Source: Streptomyces sp. AC512_CC834 (GTDB lineage Bacteria > Actinomycetota > Actinomycetes > Streptomycetales > Streptomycetaceae). Taken from it: 64,000 bases of DNA. Made by a program: the position numbers and the translations under genes. How positions within the stretch are numbered: position 1 is the first letter of the stretch; every line of letters begins with the position of its first letter. Positions 15,848 to 27,360 of the stretch are shown in pieces. A model generated the notes under the pieces. That model saw only the letters and a program-made list of their open reading frames with translations. It ran no database searches and had not been told where the DNA came from. The stretch lies in assembly GCF_019049325.1 (NCBI RefSeq), contig NZ_JAGMUO010000113.1, positions 42,630-106,629 on the forward strand, in the 5' to 3' direction.

Positions 15848-16999
15848 ATGCCGATGCCGACCATGGTCGATGTGGCGCGGAGCGCCGGGGTCTCCGTGGC
15901 GACCGTCTCGCACGTGCTCAACGACACCCGCCCGGTGCTGCCGCACACCCGCCAGGCGGTGCTGGACGCCGTCGAGGAGCTGGGCTACACCCCGAACACC
16001 CTCGCCCGTTCCCTGGTGACCGCGCGCACCCGCTCCATCGGGCTCGCGGTGTCGGCGATCAGCAACCCGTACTTCACGGAGATCCTCCAGGGCGTCGAGG
16101 CCAGTGCCCTGGAGCACGGTTACAGCCTGCTCATCGCCGACCCGCACGACGATCCGGGGCACGAGCGCAAGGTCGTCCAACTGCTGCACGAGCGGCGCGT
16201 GGACGGCATGATCGTGGCGCCCTCCGCCGACCCGCGCGACCTCCTGGCCTACCTCGGACGCCACCGTGTGCCGGCCGTGTTCCTCGACCGGATCGTCGAC
16301 GCGCCCAAGAGCGACGGTGCGCCGCGCTTCGACCAGGTCTGCGCCGAGAGCGCCGAGCCGACGACCCGGCTGGTCGGCCACCTCGCCGGCCTCGGCCACC
16401 GCCGGATCGGCCTGGTCGCGGGCCGGCCTGGGCTCAGCACCACCCGCGAGCGGATCACCGGGTACCGGCACGGCCTCGCCGCCGCCGGGCTGCCCTTCGA
16501 CGAACGGCTGCTGGTCCACGGCGACTCCGAGGCGGCCGGCGGCGAACGAGCCACGGCGGACCTGCTGTCCCTGGCGGTGCCGCCCACCGCGCTGGTCACC
16601 GCCAACAACGCGATGACGATCGGTGCCCTGCGCGCGCTCCGGGACCGGGGCCTGTCCGTGCCGGGTGACCTCGCGCTGTGCTGCTTCGACGACTTCGCCT
16701 GGGCGGACCTCTTCTCGCCCCGGCTCACCGCCGTCGCCCAGCCCAGCAGGGACCTGGGCGCGCAGGCCGTCCGGCTGCTGCTGGAACGCCTCGCCGCACC
16801 GGACCGTCCCGCGCGGACCGTGCGGCTGCCCTGTGCCTTCGTCCACCGCACCTCCTGCGGCTGCGAAGAGCGGCCCGGACGGAACGAGCAGCCCGAGCAG
16901 TCCGAGCAGTCCGAGCAATTCACGCAATTCGCGCAGTCCGAGCAAGCCCCTATGCCAAGGCTCACGAAAGGACCGTCCCGTGATCGTCGTCGCCGGTGA
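15848..16999 (+). CDS. LacI-family transcriptional repressor with a Gln-rich C-terminal tail
   Basis: A 383-residue sugar-responsive repressor. It has an N-terminal helix-turn-helix and hinge (TMVDVARSAGVSVATVSHVL, NTLARSLVTARTRSIG) and a periplasmic-binding-protein-like effector domain (ISNPYFTEILQG, HLAGLGHRRIG, CCFDDFAWADLFSPRLT). The canonical fold ends at the HRTSCGCEERPG stretch near residue 345. The last 36 residues are a low-complexity EQ/SEQ tail encoded by 9-bp repeats. The ATG at 15848 follows GGGAG; ATG at 15854 is possible. Its stop overlaps the kinase start by 20 nt. The probable operator is at 15715-15750. Confidence 0.92.
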   Translation: MPMPTMVDVARSAGVSVATVSHVLNDTRPVLPHTRQAVLDAVEELGYTPNTLARSLVTARTRSIGLAVSAISNPYFTEILQGVEASALEHGYSLLIADPHDDPGHERKVVQLLHERRVDGMIVAPSADPRDLLAYLGRHRVPAVFLDRIVDAPKSDGAPRFDQVCAESAEPTTRLVGHLAGLGHRRIGLVAGRPGLSTTRERITGYRHGLAAAGLPFDERLLVHGDSEAAGGERATADLLSLAVPPTALVTANNAMTIGALRALRDRGLSVPGDLALCCFDDFAWADLFSPRLTAVAQPSRDLGAQAVRLLLERLAAPDRPARTVRLPCAFVHRTSCGCEERPGRNEQPEQSEQSEQFTQFAQSEQAPMPRLTKGPSRDRRRR

Positions 17000-17888
17000 G
17001 GCACTGATCGACCTGGTACCGCAGGGCACGGGCGCCCTCGCCGCACTGCGGCCGGCGCTCGGCGGCGGTCCGTACAACACGGCCGTCGCGCTGGGCCGTC
17101 TCGGCTCGCCCGCCGCGTTCTGCTCGCGGGTGTCGTACGACGCCTTCGGCGAGGCGCTGCTCGACCGGCTGCGGGAGACCGGGGTGGACGTCTCGCCGGT
17201 GCAGCGCGGGCCCGAGCCGACGACCCTCGCCGTGGCCTCGCTCGACGCGGACGGCTCGGCCGCGTACTCCTTCTACGTGGACGGGACGGCCGACCGGCTG
17301 TTCACGGTGCCCGACGCGCTGCCGTCCGGTACTCGGGCCGTCTCCTTCGGGACCTGTTCGCTGGTGCTGGAGCCGGGCGCGAGCGCGTACGAGGAACTGC
17401 TGCGCGAGACGGCCGCGCGGGGCGTGTTCACGGCGCTGGACCCGAACATCCGGGCCGGGCTGATCGCGGACCCGGACGCGTACCGGGCCCGGTTCAAGAG
17501 CTGGCTGCCGTCCGTGTCGCTGCTGAAGCTGTCCGCCGAGGACGCCGAGTGGCTCGGCGGCACACCGCGGGAGTGGCTCGCGGCGGGCCCGGCCGCGGTC
17601 GTGGTCACCCGGGGCGGTGCCGGTCTGACGGCGTTCCCCCGTGACGGAGGCGAGTACACGGTGGCGGGCGAGCGGGTGGAGGTGGTGGACACGATCGGCG
17701 CGGGCGACACGGTGAACGCGGCGCTGCTGCACGGTCTCGCGGCGCGCGGCGCGCTCGACGGACCGGCTCTCGCCGCCCTGGGTCCGCAGGGCTGGGCCGG
17801 GCTGCTGGGCTTCGCCGCCCGCGCGGCGGCGGTCACCTGTTCCCGCGCGGGCGCGCAACCGCCGTACGCCCACGAGGTCGCCGTCTGA
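16980..17888 (+). CDS. PfkB-family sugar kinase (fructokinase-like)
   Basis: A 302-residue ribokinase/PfkB-family kinase. It has the N-terminal GGGPYNTAVALGRLG motif and the C-terminal DTIGAGDTVNAALLHGL motif with the catalytic Asp. The VIVVAGEALIDLVP start and FCSRVSYDAFGE strand favour fructokinase, but the substrate is not proven. The GTG at 16980 overlaps the LacI gene by 20 nt and follows GAAAGGACC, so the two are co-translated. The LacI protein presumably senses the sugar or its phosphate. Confidence 0.88.
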   Translation: MIVVAGEALIDLVPQGTGALAALRPALGGGPYNTAVALGRLGSPAAFCSRVSYDAFGEALLDRLRETGVDVSPVQRGPEPTTLAVASLDADGSAAYSFYVDGTADRLFTVPDALPSGTRAVSFGTCSLVLEPGASAYEELLRETAARGVFTALDPNIRAGLIADPDAYRARFKSWLPSVSLLKLSAEDAEWLGGTPREWLAAGPAAVVVTRGGAGLTAFPRDGGEYTVAGERVEVVDTIGAGDTVNAALLHGLAARGALDGPALAALGPQGWAGLLGFAARAAAVTCSRAGAQPPYAHEVAV

Positions 17889-17922
17889 CGGGCTCGGCCG
17901 GCAGCGGCTACGGTCCCGTCCT

Positions 17923-18786
17923 TCAGACCGCCGGGCGGACGGCCCGCAGGGCTCCCGGGCGGCGACCGTTCAGACGGTCCAGGCCGGCGGCCGTGGCGTC
18001 GTCCGCGGGCAGGTGTACGACGATGCGCTGGCCCTCCTCTGGCAGCGCCAGCGTCTCGTGCAGCAGCCGAAGCGGTCCGGCCTCCGGGTGCTCGAGGTGC
18101 TGGGTGCCGACGCGCCGGGCCGCCACGCCCAGGTCGGCGAACCGGTCGGTGAACGCCGCCCCCGCCGTCACCGTCAGCTCGTCGGCCAGGTCGTTCACGT
18201 ACGGGTCCCGCAGCGGCGCCGCGTGCCGGAGCTGGGCGACCAGGTCGTCGGCCACGTGGTCCCAGTCGGGGTAGGCGACGCGGGCACGTCTGTCGGTGAA
18301 CAGGTACCGGAGCAGGTTGGGCCGCTCGTCGTCCAGCAGCCCGATCGGGCCGGTCAGCCGGGCGTAGCCGCCGGTGTGGGCGAGGACGTCGCCGATCCGG
18401 TTGAGCACCACGGCGGGACTCGGCTCCAGCCGGTCCAGTACGGCCCGCACGGTGGGGCGCGCGCCGCTGCCGAGCGGCGGGGCCGCGGCGCAGAGCAGCG
18501 GGTCGCCGCCGTCGGCCTCCGCGGTCAGGCGGCGCAGCAGCATCCGCTCCCGCAGGGACAGGTTGAGCGCGTCGGCGAGGGCGCCGAGCACCTGGGCCGA
18601 CGGGTTGCGGTCGCGGCCCTGTTCCAGCCGGGTGAGGTACTCGACGCTGACTCCGGCGAGCGTGGCCAGTTCGGCGCGGCGCAGGCCGGGGGTGCGGCGG
18701 CGCGGGCCGGTGGGGAGCCCCACCTCGGCCGGGGTGACGGACTCGCGCCAGGTCCGCAGGAACGTGCCCAACTCGTTGTCGCTCAC
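17923..18786 (-). CDS. XRE regulator with MmyB-like ligand-binding domain
   Basis: A 287-residue regulator. It has an N-terminal XRE helix-turn-helix (TPGLRRAELATLAGVSVEYLTRLEQGRDRNPSAQ) and a C-terminal MmyB-like PAS-type domain (AVVLNRIGDVLAHT, NLLRYLFTDRRARVAYPDW, ELTVTAGAAFTDRFADLGVA, LLHETLALPEEGQRIVVHLP). Family members often act on a divergently transcribed gene, here the yceI-like gene 101 bp away. The ligand is unknown; fatty acids have been proposed for MmyB domains. Confidence 0.9.
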   Translation of the reverse strand: MSDNELGTFLRTWRESVTPAEVGLPTGPRRRTPGLRRAELATLAGVSVEYLTRLEQGRDRNPSAQVLGALADALNLSLRERMLLRRLTAEADGGDPLLCAAAPPLGSGARPTVRAVLDRLEPSPAVVLNRIGDVLAHTGGYARLTGPIGLLDDERPNLLRYLFTDRRARVAYPDWDHVADDLVAQLRHAAPLRDPYVNDLADELTVTAGAAFTDRFADLGVAARRVGTQHLEHPEAGPLRLLHETLALPEEGQRIVVHLPADDATAAGLDRLNGRRPGALRAVRPAV

Positions 18787-18887
18787 CTCTGGAACGTACC
18801 AATGCGGGCGGGAGAAAGGGTGGCCCTGCCACTACCACGCTCGGGCCGGTCTCCCTGGCGGGGCGCTCGGCCCGCAGGGTGGACGGC

Positions 18888-19451
18888 ATGACGAACGACA
18901 TCGGCGCCTCCGCCGCCGCTCTGCCCATCGCTCCTGGTGAGTGGGTCCTGGACCCGTTCCACTCCTCGGTGAACTTCACCATCCGCCATTTCGGCATCGC
19001 CAAGGTCCGGGGCCGCTTCACGGGGTTCGAGACCGAGCTTCACGTCGGTCGGAGGGCCGAGGACGTCCGGGTGTCCGCGACGATCGACCTGTCCTCCATC
19101 GACACCGGGAACACCGACCGGGACGCGCACGTGCGCGCCTCGGACCTGCTCGACGTCGGAAAGCGGCCGACGATGGCCTTCCGCTCGAAGCGGGTCTCGG
19201 GCGAGGGCGAGGACTGGACCATGGAGGGGGAGCTGACGATCGGCGACGTGACCCGTCCGGTGGCGCTGGCCGTGGAGTTCGGCGGGCTGGTGGACGTGCC
19301 GATGGGCGGGAACCGGCACGCGGGGTTCGAGGCGACGGGTGAGATCCGGCGCAGCGAGTTCGGCCTGGACTTCGCGCCGGGGCTGCTGGGAGAGGTCGTG
19401 AAGATCCAGCTCGACATGCAGTTCGTGGAGCCGGAGCCGGCGGGCGCCTGA
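18888..19451 (+). CDS. YceI-family lipid-binding protein
   Basis: A 187-residue YceI-like lipocalin-fold protein that binds isoprenoid-type lipids. Family features are GEWVLDPFHSSVNFTIRHFG, KVRGRFTGFE, the ASDLLDVGKRPTMAF strand and the C-terminal LLGEVVKIQLDMQF. No signal peptide is seen, so it is cytoplasmic. The ATG at 18888 is preferred over the GTG at 18879. It is divergent from the MmyB-type regulator, the most likely controller. Confidence 0.88.
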   Translation: MTNDIGASAAALPIAPGEWVLDPFHSSVNFTIRHFGIAKVRGRFTGFETELHVGRRAEDVRVSATIDLSSIDTGNTDRDAHVRASDLLDVGKRPTMAFRSKRVSGEGEDWTMEGELTIGDVTRPVALAVEFGGLVDVPMGGNRHAGFEATGEIRRSEFGLDFAPGLLGEVVKIQLDMQFVEPEPAGA

Positions 19452-19473
19452 GGGGCGTGCGCCGCGCGGACGA

Positions 19474-19509
19474 CGCCGGGCCCCACGGATGATCCCGTGG
19501 GGCCCGGCG
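19474..19509. terminator. Bidirectional terminator between yceI-like gene and uvrA
   Basis: A perfect 15-bp stem (19474-19488 and 19495-19509) with a 6-nt loop between two convergent genes. Confidence 0.88.
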
Positions 19510-19519
19510 CTGTCGGAAC

Positions 19520-22591
<3,072 letters not shown>

Positions 22592-22646
22592 GCCGGTCCG
22601 CACCTTTCTTGAGAGAAGTGACAGGGGCGGGGCCCCCGTCTTTCTC

Positions 22647-22669
22647 AGACTAGGGGGAGCCACTGACAA
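22647..22669 (-). promoter_or_regulatory. DNA-damage-type promoter of uvrA
   Basis: The minus strand reads TTGTCAGTG-N8-TAGTCT, a perfect match to the TTGTCRGTG-N8-TAnnnT motif. The predicted start is near 22640, leaving a leader of about 49 nt with GAAAGG before the GTG. Confidence 0.8.
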
Positions 22670-22777
22670 CGCCGGTCGGATTCACCGGTTGTCAACAAAC
22701 CCCGACTTCCCAGCATGCCCGACGCCGCATCCGACCTTATAGCACGCGCATTCGAATTACGGGGGTCGTTCACAACC

Positions 22778-22807
22778 TTCACCCGAAGGTGTGGCCCGGT
22801 CTAGGGT
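22778..22807 (+). promoter_or_regulatory. Leaderless promoter of the DinB-like gene
   Basis: TTCACC (22778-22783), an 18-nt spacer and TAGGGT (22802-22807), then 7 nt to the ATG at 22815. The transcript should begin at the start codon. Confidence 0.65.
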
Positions 22808-22814
22808 CAGCAGC

Positions 22815-23501
22815 ATGATTGATCACGCTCATGACCTGGCGTCTGTACGTGACGCGACCGATCGGCTGCTCACCGCGGTCGGGAAACTGGACAACGCGTC
22901 CGTGACGCAGTCGTCACGGCTTCCCGGCTGGAGTCGCGGCCACGTCCTCGCCCACCTCGCCCGGAACGCCGACGCCCTCGTGAACGTCCTCGAAGGACGC
23001 CCCATGTACGTCTCCGGCGAGGTCCGCGACGCCGACATCGAGCGGGACGCCCCGCGCCCACTCGACGAGCAGCTCGCCGACGTGCGCGAGAGCGCGGACC
23101 GGTTCCAGGAGACGGGCGCCACGCCCGCGGACTGGTCGCGCACGGTGGAGCTGCGGGGCGGAGTCACCGACTCCGCGTCCAGGGTGCCGTTCCGGCGGTG
23201 GATCGAGGTGGAACTGCACCACGTGGACCTGGGCATCGGGTACGAGTTGGAGGATCTTCCGGCGGAGTTCACCGAGCGGGAGACCGCGTTCCTCGCCGCC
23301 CGGTTCTCCGGACACCCCGATGTGCCGCCCACCCGGCTCACGGACGGCACGCGCGCGTGGCGCACGGGACGGGAGGCCGACGCCCCGGAGGTGACCGTCA
23401 CCGGTCCCCCGGCCGGTCTGCTCGGCTGGCTCGCCGGTCGCCGTGAGGGCTCCGCGCTCGCGGTGGAGGGCGGCCCGCTGCCGGTGGTGCCGCCGCTGTA
23501 G
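22815..23501 (+). CDS. Mycothiol-dependent maleylpyruvate isomerase-family (DinB-fold) protein
   Basis: A 228-residue protein of the maleylpyruvate isomerase/DinB-like family. The metal-binding histidines are visible in GWSRGHVLAHLARNADAL and in the WIEVELHHVDLGIGY motif. The family uses mycothiol, the actinobacterial thiol, for isomerisation or detoxification, but the substrate here is unknown. Divergent from uvrA. The ATG at 22815 is favoured by the -10 element 7 nt upstream; a GTG at 22791 is an alternative. Confidence 0.88.
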   Translation: MIDHAHDLASVRDATDRLLTAVGKLDNASVTQSSRLPGWSRGHVLAHLARNADALVNVLEGRPMYVSGEVRDADIERDAPRPLDEQLADVRESADRFQETGATPADWSRTVELRGGVTDSASRVPFRRWIEVELHHVDLGIGYELEDLPAEFTERETAFLAARFSGHPDVPPTRLTDGTRAWRTGREADAPEVTVTGPPAGLLGWLAGRREGSALAVEGGPLPVVPPL

Positions 23502-23513
23502 CCGGCGGGGGGC

Positions 23514-23525
23514 GGTCCGCGGACC
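23514..23525 (+). terminator. Palindrome after the DinB-like gene
   Basis: The perfect 12-bp palindrome GGTCCGCGGACC sits inside a larger GGCGG/CCGCC arm pair just past the stop at 23501. It may be a short terminator, or part of the promoter region of the next gene. Confidence 0.4.
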
Positions 23526-23543
23526 GGGCCGCCCTCCCGGCGC

Positions 23544-23549
23544 TAGGCT
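23544..23549 (+). promoter_or_regulatory. -10 element of a leaderless promoter
   Basis: TAGGCT followed by exactly 6 nt and the ATG at 23556. No clear -35 is seen. Confidence 0.5.
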
Positions 23550-23555
23550 GCCGTC

Positions 23556-24212
23556 ATGACGTACAGCGGAGAGGTCAGGGTCGGCGGACCCGCCGACGTG
23601 CACGAGCTCAAGGACCTGATGATCACCAAGGTCGCGGTCGGTCCGATGGACAACAACGCCTATCTGCTGCGCTGCCGGGCCACCGACGAGCAGTTGCTGA
23701 TCGACGCCGCCAACGACGCGCACACGCTGCTCGGCACGATCGGCGACGACGGCATCGCGTCCGTCGTCACCACCCACCGGCACGGCGACCACTGGCAGGC
23801 GCTCGCCGAGGTCGTCGCGGCCACCGGGGCCCGCACCCACGCCGGCCGGCACGACGCCGAGGGCATCCCCGTGCCGACCGACGTGCTGGTCGACGACGGC
23901 GACACGATCCGGGTGGGGCGGGTGGAGCTCACCGCGCGCCACCTGGTCGGGCACACGCCGGGCTCCGTCGTCCTGGTCTACGACGACCCGCACGGGCATC
24001 CGCACGTGTTCACTGGGGACTGTCTCTTCCCGGGTGGTGTGGGGAACACCTTCAAGGACCCGGAGGCGTTCGCGAGCCTGATCCACGACGTGGAGGCCAA
24101 GGTCTTCGACCTGCTGCCGGACGAGACCTGGGTCTACCCCGGGCACGGCGACGACACGACGCTCGGCGCGGAGCGGCCGCACCTGCCGGAATGGCGGGCC
24201 CGCGGCTGGTGA
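23556..24212 (+). CDS. Metallo-beta-lactamase-fold hydrolase (glyoxalase II-like)
   Basis: A 218-residue hydrolase with the full metal set of the fold: THRHGDHWQ (HxHxDH) near residue 71, GHTPGSV, FTGDCLFPGG and PGHGDDTTLG. It resembles hydroxyacylglutathione-hydrolase-like enzymes, which in actinobacteria would act on mycothiol thioesters; that is inferred. No signal peptide. Transcribed with or just after the DinB-like gene, convergent with aroQ. Confidence 0.9.
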   Translation: MTYSGEVRVGGPADVHELKDLMITKVAVGPMDNNAYLLRCRATDEQLLIDAANDAHTLLGTIGDDGIASVVTTHRHGDHWQALAEVVAATGARTHAGRHDAEGIPVPTDVLVDDGDTIRVGRVELTARHLVGHTPGSVVLVYDDPHGHPHVFTGDCLFPGGVGNTFKDPEAFASLIHDVEAKVFDLLPDETWVYPGHGDDTTLGAERPHLPEWRARGW

Positions 24213-24371
24213 CCGGTGGCGCGGGAGTGCGAGCCCGGCGCTCGAAGCCTCCGTACGCGCCCCGTGTGAAGCGTTCGCACACACCCGCGGGCCGCGCGCG
24301 CTCCCCGCGCACGGGGCGGCGCGGTCGACTGGAGGCAGCCCCGCGCAGGACGACGGCTCCTGGGGCGGCAC

Positions 24372-24412
24372 GGGCCGCCGGCCTCCCGATCCCCGCCCTC
24401 GGCCGGCGGCCC
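24372..24412 (-). terminator. aroQ terminator
   Basis: A perfect 12-bp stem (GGGCCGCCGGCC at 24372-24383, GGCCGGCGGCCC at 24401-24412) with a 17-nt loop, 6 nt beyond the aroQ stop. Confidence 0.7.
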
Positions 24413-24417
24413 CGGCC

Positions 24418-24891
24418 TCAGGCCCTGGCCGCCCCTGCCCCGGCGAGGGTCGCGATCCGCTCCACGCCGAACACGTACCCCTGCACCCCGCATCCCGCGA
24501 CGACTCCGTCGGCGCGCTGCGAGACGTAGGAGTGGTGCCGGAACTGCTCACGCTGGTGGATGTTGGAGATGTGGACCTCCACCACCGGCAGCCCGTCGCA
24601 GGTGTTGAGCGCATCCAGGATGGCGACGGACGTGTGCGAGTACGCGGCGGGGTTGATCACGATCCCGCAGTGGTTCAGCCGGGCCTCGTGGATCCAGTCG
24701 ACCAGTTCACCCTCGTGGTTGGACTGCCGGAAGTCCACCGTGCCGCCGTGCCCGGCCGCCGCCTTCACACACAGGGCCTCGACGTCGGCGAGGGTGTCCG
24801 AGCCGTAGATCTCCGGCTGGCGCTGGCCCAGCAGGTTCAGGTTGGGGCCGTTGAGGATCATGATCGGGGCGTTGGCCAGGGTGCGGGGCAC
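24418..24891 (-). CDS. aroQ: Type II 3-dehydroquinate dehydratase
   Basis: A 157-residue type II dehydroquinase, converting 3-dehydroquinate to 3-dehydroshikimate in aromatic amino acid synthesis. Motifs are ILNGPNLNLLGQRQPEIYG with the catalytic Tyr, RQSNHEGELVDWIHEA, the NPAAYSHTSVAI loop and VEVHISNIHQREQFRHHS. The GTG at 24891 follows GGAGGAACC. The length is normal. It is monocistronic and divergent from the LD-carboxypeptidase gene. Confidence 0.96.
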   Translation of the reverse strand: MPRTLANAPIMILNGPNLNLLGQRQPEIYGSDTLADVEALCVKAAAGHGGTVDFRQSNHEGELVDWIHEARLNHCGIVINPAAYSHTSVAILDALNTCDGLPVVEVHISNIHQREQFRHHSYVSQRADGVVAGCGVQGYVFGVERIATLAGAGAARA

Positions 24892-24983
24892 GGTTCCTCC
24901 GGTCCGTGAGAGGGGCGGCGGTCCTTGCGCGACCGCTGCTCGGTCCCCGGTTTATCACGGTGCGCCGACACGCCGGGCCGCCG

Positions 24984-24989
24984 TACCCT
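24984..24989 (+). promoter_or_regulatory. -10 element of a leaderless promoter
   Basis: TACCCT, then 6 nt, then the ATG at 24996. Confidence 0.5.
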
Positions 24990-24995
24990 CCGCGC

Positions 24996-26042
24996 ATGAC
25001 GAGGATCGCGTACCCGCCCAAGCCCTCCCCCGGCGACCGTGTCGCCGTGCTGTCCCCCGCGTCCGGGCTGCCGGGACTCCTCCCGCTCCCCCACGAGTTG
25101 GGCCTGGATCGGCTGCGTAAGGAGTACGGTCTCGAGCCGGTCGAGTATCCGGCCACGCGGAAGATGGGTTCGACGCCCGCCGAGCGTGCCGCCGACCTCC
25201 ACACGGCCTTCGCCGACCCCGGCATCAAGGCGGTGTTCACCTCGATCGGCGGTGACGACCAGATCACCGTGCTGCCGCTCCTTGACCGGGAGCTGATCCG
25301 GGCCAACCCGAAGCCGTTCTTCGGCATGAGCGACAACACCAACCTGCTCGCCCACCTGCGCAACACGGGAATCGTCGGCTATCACGGCGGCAGTGTCATG
25401 GTCCAGCTCGGACGCCCCGTCGCCATGCACCCGCAGACCGCCGACTCCCTGCGCGCGGCGCTGTTCACCTCCGGCCCCTACGAACTGCGGCCGGCCGAGC
25501 GCTGGAACGACGTCGGCCGTGACTGGGCCGACCCCGCGACCTTCGACGCCGAGCCCGAGATGCGGCCCGGGGCGGGCTGGTCGTGGGTGAACGCCGACCG
25601 GGTGGTCGAGGGGCGCACGTGGGGCGGCTGCCTGGAGATCCTCGCCTGGCTGCTGATGGCCGACCGCGAGATCGCCCGCGATCCGGCGGAGTACGACGGC
25701 GACGTGCTCTTCCTGGAGACGTCCGAGGAACTGCCGGGCGCCGAGGAAGTGTTCCGCATCCTGCGCAACATGGGCGAGCGCGGGCTGCTCGGCCGCTTCT
25801 CCGCACTGCTGATGGGCCGCCCCAAGACGTGGTCCTTCGAGCGCCCCAACAGCCCCGAGGAGGCCGCCAGATACGCGGCGGAACAGCGGGCGGCGGTGCT
25901 GCGCGCGATGCGGGTCTACGCTCCCGACACCTTGATCGTCTTCGACGTGGACCTCGGACACACCGATCCGCAGGTGGTCGTCCCGTACGGAGGCACCGTG
26001 CGGATCGACGGACCCGCGCGGCGCATCACCGTGACCTACTGA
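24996..26042 (+). CDS. S66-family LD-carboxypeptidase / MccF-like serine peptidase
   Basis: A 348-residue S66 peptidase. It has the conserved start PKPSPGDRVAVLSPASG, the nucleophile region FFGMSDNTNLLAHLRN with the Ser in the GMSD turn, GRTWGGCLEIL with the catalytic Glu, and the VDLGHTDPQVVVPYGG segment with the catalytic His. S66 enzymes trim the tetrapeptide of murein or, as MccF, cleave microcin-type conjugates. The sequence does not decide which. No signal peptide, so it acts in the cytoplasm. Confidence 0.9.
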   Translation: MTRIAYPPKPSPGDRVAVLSPASGLPGLLPLPHELGLDRLRKEYGLEPVEYPATRKMGSTPAERAADLHTAFADPGIKAVFTSIGGDDQITVLPLLDRELIRANPKPFFGMSDNTNLLAHLRNTGIVGYHGGSVMVQLGRPVAMHPQTADSLRAALFTSGPYELRPAERWNDVGRDWADPATFDAEPEMRPGAGWSWVNADRVVEGRTWGGCLEILAWLLMADREIARDPAEYDGDVLFLETSEELPGAEEVFRILRNMGERGLLGRFSALLMGRPKTWSFERPNSPEEAARYAAEQRAAVLRAMRVYAPDTLIVFDVDLGHTDPQVVVPYGGTVRIDGPARRITVTY

Positions 26043-26090
26043 CGCTTCGCCGTCGCCGGCCCGACAGGGCCTACTGCCCGACTGTGCCTT

Positions 26091-27191
26091 CTAGGGGTTG
26101 ACGGCGAGTTCCAGGTACGCCGCGAACAGCACCAGGTGAACGCCTCCCTGCAAGGGCGTGGCCCGGCCCAGCACGACCGTCAGCGAGGCCACCACCACGG
26201 TCAGGGCGAGCAGCACCATGTGGATGGAGCTGAGGCCGAGAATCAGTGGTCCGGTGAGCCACACGGAGGCCAGGGCGACCGCCGGGATGGTCAGGCCGAT
26301 GCTGGCCATGGCGGAACCCAGGGCGAGGTTCAGGCTGGTCTGCACCCGGTCGCGGCGCGCGGAACGCACGGCGGCGATGGTCTCCGGGAGGAGCACCAGC
26401 AGCGCGATGACGACGCCGACCACGGCGTGATGGAGTCCGGCGGCCTGCACTCCGTCCTCGATGGTCGGCGACACCCCTTTCGCGAGGCCGACCACGCCGA
26501 TCAGCGCCAGGCCCAGCATCCCCACGCTGATCAGGGCCGTACGGGAGGACGGCGCGTTGGCGTGCCCCTCGACCGTGATCACCTCGCCCTGCCGGGTGAT
26601 CGGCTGGAAGTAGTCGCGGTGCCGCACGGTCAGCGTCGCGATGAACAGGCCGTAGAGGACGAGCGAGGACAGTGCCGCGAAGGTCAACTGCACGGTGGAG
26701 AACTCCGGGCCGGGCGCGCTGGTGGTGAACGTCGGCAGGACCAGGCTGAGGGTGGCCAGGGTCGCCACCGTGGCGAGGGCGGCGCCGGTGCCCTCCGGGT
26801 TGAACACGGCGGTCCCGTGCCGCAGGGAGGCGACCAGGAGGCTGAGACCGACGACCCCGTTGCAGGTGATCATGACGGCCGCGAAGACCGTGTCCCTGGC
26901 CAGGGACGCGCTCTTGTCGCCGCCGTCCGCCATCAGGGTCACGATGAGCGCGACCTCGATGACCGTGACGGCGATGGCGAGGATTAGGGAGCCGAAGGGC
27001 TCCCCCACCCGGTGTGCGACCACCTCGGCATGGTGCACGGCGGCCAGGACGGACGCCGCCAGAACGATCGTGAGCAGTGCGACGACCGCGCCGGGCAGGT
27101 CGCGGCCCCAGGTGAGGGCCAGCAGCACGACCGCGATCACGGGCGTGACGGTCGTCCAGTGTGTGAGGAACGCCCTCGGACCAGTGACCAT
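26091..27191 (-). CDS. Calcium/proton antiporter (ChaA/CAX family)
   Basis: A 366-residue integral membrane protein with about eleven hydrophobic segments. The two alpha-repeats are visible: FGSLILAIAVTVIEVALIVTLM, whose Glu is the cation-binding residue, and VIALLVLLPETIAAVRSARR, ending in LGSAMASIGLTIPAVALAS. This is the ChaA/CAX architecture that exports Ca2+ in exchange for protons. The ATG at 27191 has a -10-like GACGAT 6 nt upstream. It is downstream of terC on the same strand but separated by 169 nt. Confidence 0.9.
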   Translation of the reverse strand: MVTGPRAFLTHWTTVTPVIAVVLLALTWGRDLPGAVVALLTIVLAASVLAAVHHAEVVAHRVGEPFGSLILAIAVTVIEVALIVTLMADGGDKSASLARDTVFAAVMITCNGVVGLSLLVASLRHGTAVFNPEGTGAALATVATLATLSLVLPTFTTSAPGPEFSTVQLTFAALSSLVLYGLFIATLTVRHRDYFQPITRQGEVITVEGHANAPSSRTALISVGMLGLALIGVVGLAKGVSPTIEDGVQAAGLHHAVVGVVIALLVLLPETIAAVRSARRDRVQTSLNLALGSAMASIGLTIPAVALASVWLTGPLILGLSSIHMVLLALTVVVASLTVVLGRATPLQGGVHLVLFAAYLELAVNP

Positions 27192-27197
27192 GCGCTG

Positions 27198-27203
27198 ATC
27201 GTC
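27198..27203 (-). promoter_or_regulatory. -10 element of a leaderless promoter (antiporter gene)
   Basis: The minus strand GACGAT ends 6 nt before the ATG at 27191; no convincing -35. Confidence 0.35.
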
Positions 27204-27301
27204 GCAGAGGGTGACGGGCCCCGCATTCCGTGTCCCGCCCCCATCCCCATCACCTGCGCCGGGAGCGGCGCACGGCTTCTCGCCGTACGCCGCTCCCGGT
27301 A

Positions 27302-27334
27302 TCGGTGTCGGTGTCGGTGTGTGTCGGTGTCGGT
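27302..27334. repeat. GTCGGT microsatellite
   Basis: A run of TCGGTG units (TCGGTGTCGGTGTCGGTG, then GTG TCGGTG TCGG) lies between the antiporter gene and the terC stop. A 6-bp period, likely slippage-prone. Confidence 0.75.
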
Positions 27335-27360
27335 CTTCCCCCCGACCGGGGTGTACTCGG

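Noticed and set aside
26043..26090. Terminator between the LD-carboxypeptidase and antiporter genes
   Set aside because: Only a 5-bp GGCCC/GGGCC stem is present; too weak to call.
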